A stretch of 7,177 nt of DNA from Parcubacteria group bacterium RIFCSPHIGHO2_01_FULL_47_10b (GTDB lineage Bacteria; Patescibacteriota; Minisyncoccia; 2-01-FULL-47-10). Every line of letters starts with the position of its first letter. The first letter of the stretch is position 1. The stretch lies in assembly GCA_001824325.1 (NCBI GenBank), contig MHXC01000032.1, forward strand, positions 1 to 7,177, in the 5' to 3' direction. A model generated the notes under the pieces. It saw only the letters and a program-made list of their open reading frames with translations. It was not told the origin of the DNA and ran no database searches. Made by a program: the position numbers and the translations under genes. Below are positions 4,723-7,177 of this stretch, piece by piece.

Positions 4723-5304
4723 TTATTCGAGTAATTCAAACACACGAATTTCCATTTGTACGCCTATGTCCTCTGCTCGCACATCCGGGCTATCTTCGCT
4801 GGGCTGTGGCGATGATTGTTCGGGCTGAACTTTGATCGTATCGAAAAAAACAATAGTCTGCGCGTGTTCAATCGCCGCGATAAACCTAGTAACTGCGTCG
4901 AAACCGCCTGTTGCATGCATCTCAAATGAGTAACCCAAGAATTTTCGATTGACGATTGTCTCTTCCCTGGGAACGCCGGCAATCAATTCCATAACAACGC
5001 CGTGCTCATCAGCAATCTCTTCCAATTCCTCGATAAATGCAAGTACGTTATCACGTTGTATCAGCCGACTATTTATGTCGGCAACTGATGCTTGGATCCG
5101 CTCAAATTCGTCTGCCAGTGATTTCAAGTAATCCCGTTGCTCCGATATACTTTCCAGAAATTGTTGACGCTGCCCTAGCGCCGAACTATCAGCTCGAATC
5201 GTACCGACAAACACTCGCCCAGCCAGATACAATGCCACAAGAATCAGGACTAAGAGCCCCGACCACAGTATGAGTTGTAATTTTGGCCCACGTTGCTTTT
5301 TCAT
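4723..5304 (-). CDS. pilO: Type IV pilus assembly protein PilO
   Basis: A 193-residue bitopic membrane protein: a short basic cytoplasmic N-terminus (MKKQRGPK), a membrane span at about 9-29, a long coiled-coil helix (about 35-95, EQRDYLKSLADEFERIQASV), then a ferredoxin-like domain (about 95-165, GVVMELIAGV, YSFEMHATGGFDAVTRFI, TIVFFDTIKV). The proline/serine-rich insert near the end (QSSPQPSEDSPD) precedes a final strand VQMEIRVFELLE. PilO pairs with PilN in the periplasmic-side part of the alignment complex that links the assembly ATPases to the growing pilus. The pattern GxF..v..Fi..ie is typical of PilO. It starts 14 bp after pilN, with no Shine-Dalgarno, in an apparent operon. Confidence 0.88.
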   Translation of the reverse strand: MKKQRGPKLQLILWSGLLVLILVALYLAGRVFVGTIRADSSALGQRQQFLESISEQRDYLKSLADEFERIQASVADINSRLIQRDNVLAFIEELEEIADEHGVVMELIAGVPREETIVNRKFLGYSFEMHATGGFDAVTRFIAAIEHAQTIVFFDTIKVQPEQSSPQPSEDSPDVRAEDIGVQMEIRVFELLE

Positions 5305-5318
5305 ACAGTCATTCGCGC

Positions 5319-5888
5319 TTATGTTTGTCGTGACTTTGCCGGCTGGACAAATGCTTCGATACGTTGGATTTGGAAACTGAAGTTTACATCCTCTCGGCTG
5401 GTAATATTTGATAGCGGCGCTTCAGACAATATATATCCCTCAACCTTTTTAAGCCGTTGTTCGAGCGTCGTTACCTGCTCGCGCAACGGCGCGTATCCAA
5501 AGATCGTAATCGCCTGCTTTTGTGTATCAAATTCAAAACCACGCATATGAATCTCGGGTGGAATCAACGACAACACGTGTTCAAAATCGTCAAACCATAA
5601 AATCCGCTGCCCGCGTAGCGACTTGATAGTCCCAAATAACGCATTTACGGATGCGATCTGTTCTTCGACTTTTTTGTATTCTGATAGACGGGTTTCATTG
5701 AGCGTGTCGCGGATTGCCACTTCTGTCTCACTGCTTTTTGCCACAAGCATTGTGCGGAATAACGTTAGGGCACCTATAAAAATCACGCCGATAAGGATGA
5801 CAATGAGTATGTAAAATTGCATCCGCTTCGCGCGTAACGCAGTCGCGAGTCGCTGCCGATCAGATGGTGGTAATAAGTTTATGTCCAT
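5319..5888 (-). CDS. pilN: Type IV pilus assembly protein PilN
   Basis: A 189-residue protein starting MDINLLPPSDR. The N-terminal INLLP motif is the segment of PilN that docks into a groove of PilM. One membrane span lies at about 25-48 (FYILIVILIGVIFIGALTLF), followed by a coiled-coil region (about 50-90) and a PilN-type globular domain (WFDDFEHVLSLIPPEIHMRG, ITIFGYAPLREQVTTLEQRL, NFSFQIQRIEA). Its start overlaps the end of pilM by 10 bases, so translation is probably coupled; no Shine-Dalgarno is seen. Length and order M-N-O match the family norm. The protein would bridge cytoplasmic PilM to PilO across the membrane. Confidence 0.92.
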   Translation of the reverse strand: MDINLLPPSDRQRLATALRAKRMQFYILIVILIGVIFIGALTLFRTMLVAKSSETEVAIRDTLNETRLSEYKKVEEQIASVNALFGTIKSLRGQRILWFDDFEHVLSLIPPEIHMRGFEFDTQKQAITIFGYAPLREQVTTLEQRLKKVEGYILSEAPLSNITSREDVNFSFQIQRIEAFVQPAKSRQT

Positions 5889-7018
5889 GATTGTTGCGCC
5901 CCACGAATGGCCAAGCCAAACGCTGTTGTATATCCCAATGCATCCTTAAATCGCAGCGCAGGTTTCGGTGACTTCTTTTTTCCCGCGCCCGAACCAGTGC
6001 CGATATTCGCCCATGGATTAACGACTTCGACCGGAATATGAAGATTTGCAGATAGATATGTCGGCAATCCTTTTAAATTCGCTCCCCCGCCTGTTAAATA
6101 GATTTTGTCGATTTTTTTTCCCGCAGCAACATGCGGCATGACGTTCGTCTCGTAGTAATCCATATATTTCCGTATTTGTTCGAGCATGTCAGACAAAATA
6201 GGCATTGCGGCATCTAGTATTTTTCCTTCGAGTTGCTTTGGATCGAGTCCGACTTCTTGGATTAACTTATACGCTTCGTCCGGTGTGACATGGACTTTCC
6301 CAGTGATTGCTTTCACGATAAACTCATTTGGTACTGGAATAATCGTAGTAAATCGCAGCGCCCCTGCAGCATAAATGATAAAGGTTGTTTTCGTGCCACC
6401 AAGATCGAGTATAAGCACTGCTCCATCTTTTGTTTTTTCTCGCACCACCGCACGCACCACAGCCTGCGACTCAATCTCAAATGCCACGGGCATGATTCCC
6501 GCCTGTCGGACTGCCTCCGCATACGAATCAGCAATGGTTCGCAGCGTTGCTGCTACGAGTATATCCAGGTGGTCAGTCCCTGTATCGCCAGTGATTTTTG
6601 TCTCATCCGCATACACCGTATCAACGAGCGACCAATCGTAATACACTTCATCTTTCGACACCGGGATGTGCCCCTCTATTTCCCACTGTAACGCATCACC
6701 AATTTGCGCTTCCGGCATGAGCGGCATTTGAATAATGCGCACAAATGATTCGCGTTCCGGTAAACTACACACTGCAAACGGAGGAGCGCCTGCATGTAAT
6801 CCGTGTGAATGATAGAGCGATCGAATGGCCTCTGCAACAGCATTACTATTACTGATAGCCCCGTGCTGTATTGATTCAGCAGGCAATGCTGCCTTGCCGT
6901 ACGCCTCAAGCGTGGCCACATCGCCTGCTCCCTTGCGCACAAATGCAAATTTGATCGTCTCTTGTCCGATATCGAGTCCAAATGCGCTATGGCGTGGTAA
7001 CAATGAAAAACCTGACAT
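5879..7018 (-). CDS. pilM: Type IV pilus assembly ATPase-fold protein PilM
   Basis: A 379-residue actin/FtsA-like cytoplasmic protein. The nucleotide-binding motifs are in order: phosphate 1 FGLDIG (13-18), phosphate 2 LDLGGTKTTF (205-213) and the adenosine motif LTGGGANLKG (308-317). The stretches LPERESFVRIIQMPLMPE and ALQWEIEGHIPVSKDEVYYDW are typical of PilM. A glycine/lysine-rich insert (GTGSGAGKKK, about 340-349) precedes the C-terminal ALGYTTAFGLAIR. The frame opens 15 codons earlier (7063), but that extension overlaps the end of the upstream gene, and MSGFSLLPRHSAFGLDIG looks like a natural N-terminus, so 7018 is chosen. It starts 20 bp after the upstream stop. PilM binds the N-terminus of PilN and links to the motor ATPases. 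No Shine-Dalgarno is visible. Confidence 0.94.
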   Translation of the reverse strand: MSGFSLLPRHSAFGLDIGQETIKFAFVRKGAGDVATLEAYGKAALPAESIQHGAISNSNAVAEAIRSLYHSHGLHAGAPPFAVCSLPERESFVRIIQMPLMPEAQIGDALQWEIEGHIPVSKDEVYYDWSLVDTVYADETKITGDTGTDHLDILVAATLRTIADSYAEAVRQAGIMPVAFEIESQAVVRAVVREKTKDGAVLILDLGGTKTTFIIYAAGALRFTTIIPVPNEFIVKAITGKVHVTPDEAYKLIQEVGLDPKQLEGKILDAAMPILSDMLEQIRKYMDYYETNVMPHVAAGKKIDKIYLTGGGANLKGLPTYLSANLHIPVEVVNPWANIGTGSGAGKKKSPKPALRFKDALGYTTAFGLAIRGAQQSWT

Positions 7019-7038
7019 TACAACAAGTATATCACGAA

Positions 7039-7177
7039 TTAAGAGGGGTTTGTTTCTTCCCAAGACACCTGGTCGCTTTCACCGAGGTTGGGCAAAAATG
7101 GCGGTGGGTTGTATATAATAGAGGCATCGTATGATGTGCTGCCGCTCACATACCCAGAAACGACCTGCCCCGAGCCA
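7039..7177 (-). CDS. C-terminal end of an upstream, probably pilus-linked protein (partial)
   Basis: The last 45 codons of a gene entering from beyond the right edge, ending at a TAA (7039-7041). It reads as a glycine/serine-rich surface-type strand region (GSGQVVSGYVSGSTSYDASI), then an aromatic/proline tail (IYNPPPFLPN) and an acidic end (SDQVSWEETNPS). The reading frame is open throughout and pilM begins 20 bp later on the same strand. The composition fits an exported or pilin-like protein in the pilus operon. The family cannot be named from so little sequence. The N-terminal part is outside the window. Confidence 0.72.
   Translation of the reverse strand, partial: GSGQVVSGYVSGSTSYDASIIYNPPPFLPNLGESDQVSWEETNPS

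Noticed and set aside
6290..6691. 133-codon plus-strand open frame opposite pilM
   Set aside because: It is a shadow of pilM: no protein-like pattern, rich in Cys/His/Arg, and pilM is certain.
7019..7063. Upstream extension of pilM to an ATG at 7063
   Set aside because: It overlaps the well-supported end of the previous gene, and MSGFSLLPRHSAFGLDIG is a typical PilM start.
7114..7119. Perfect TATAAT on the plus strand
   Set aside because: It lies inside the coding end of the minus-strand gene, has no suitable -35, and no plus-strand gene follows within the window.
1..7177. CRISPR array, insertion sequence or long repeats
   Set aside because: No regularly spaced repeats, transposase motifs or terminal inverted repeats were seen on either strand.

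Overview
The window reads as chromosomal DNA of a small-genome bacterium, most likely a member of the Candidate Phyla Radiation (Patescibacteria). This is inference. It rests on compact minus-strand genes, ATGA start/stop overlaps, almost no Shine-Dalgarno sequences, tRNAs without an encoded 3' CCA, a pilM-pilN-pilO cluster followed by a small membrane protein, and several short 'conserved hypothetical'-looking proteins. TGA is used as an ordinary stop codon by several intact genes, so the TGA=Gly code of some CPR lineages is not in use. Every convincing gene lies on the minus strand, so transcription runs from high to low coordinates.

Right end (7177 to 4425): a type IV pilus assembly block. 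It begins with the C-terminal 45 codons of an upstream protein cut by the window edge. It continues with pilM (actin-like cytoplasmic ATPase fold), pilN (10-bp overlap with pilM), pilO (14-bp gap) and a 97-residue single-pass membrane protein (4-bp gap). These would form the inner-membrane alignment platform of a pilus machine.

Middle (4424 to 2344): a GC-rich hairpin, then tRNA-Arg(CCU) and tRNA-Ala(GGC). Next come an endonuclease/exonuclease/phosphatase-fold enzyme starting 25 bp past tRNA-Ala, a conserved-looking protein of unknown function, and a Nudix hydrolase joined to the latter by an ATGA overlap.

Left-centre (2343 to 581): a separate three-gene unit with its own perfect TATAAT -10 box and the only strong Shine-Dalgarno in front of an intact gene. 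It encodes an unrecognised 175-residue protein with two WCLxC cysteine knuckles, an HD-domain phosphohydrolase of the YfbR/HDDC2 type, and a 2H (2'-5' RNA ligase-like) phosphoesterase. The layout suggests one nucleotide- or RNA-phosphoester function under its own control. It is the best candidate here for an undescribed system, but the sequence alone does not say what it does.

Left end (1 to 580): no intact gene. It holds coding-looking but broken remnants on both strands. One minus-strand remnant resembles the start of a DUF2779/Cas4-like protein, with its coding signal spread over different frames. One plus-strand reading frame is interrupted by an in-frame TAG. This stretch looks like a decayed region.
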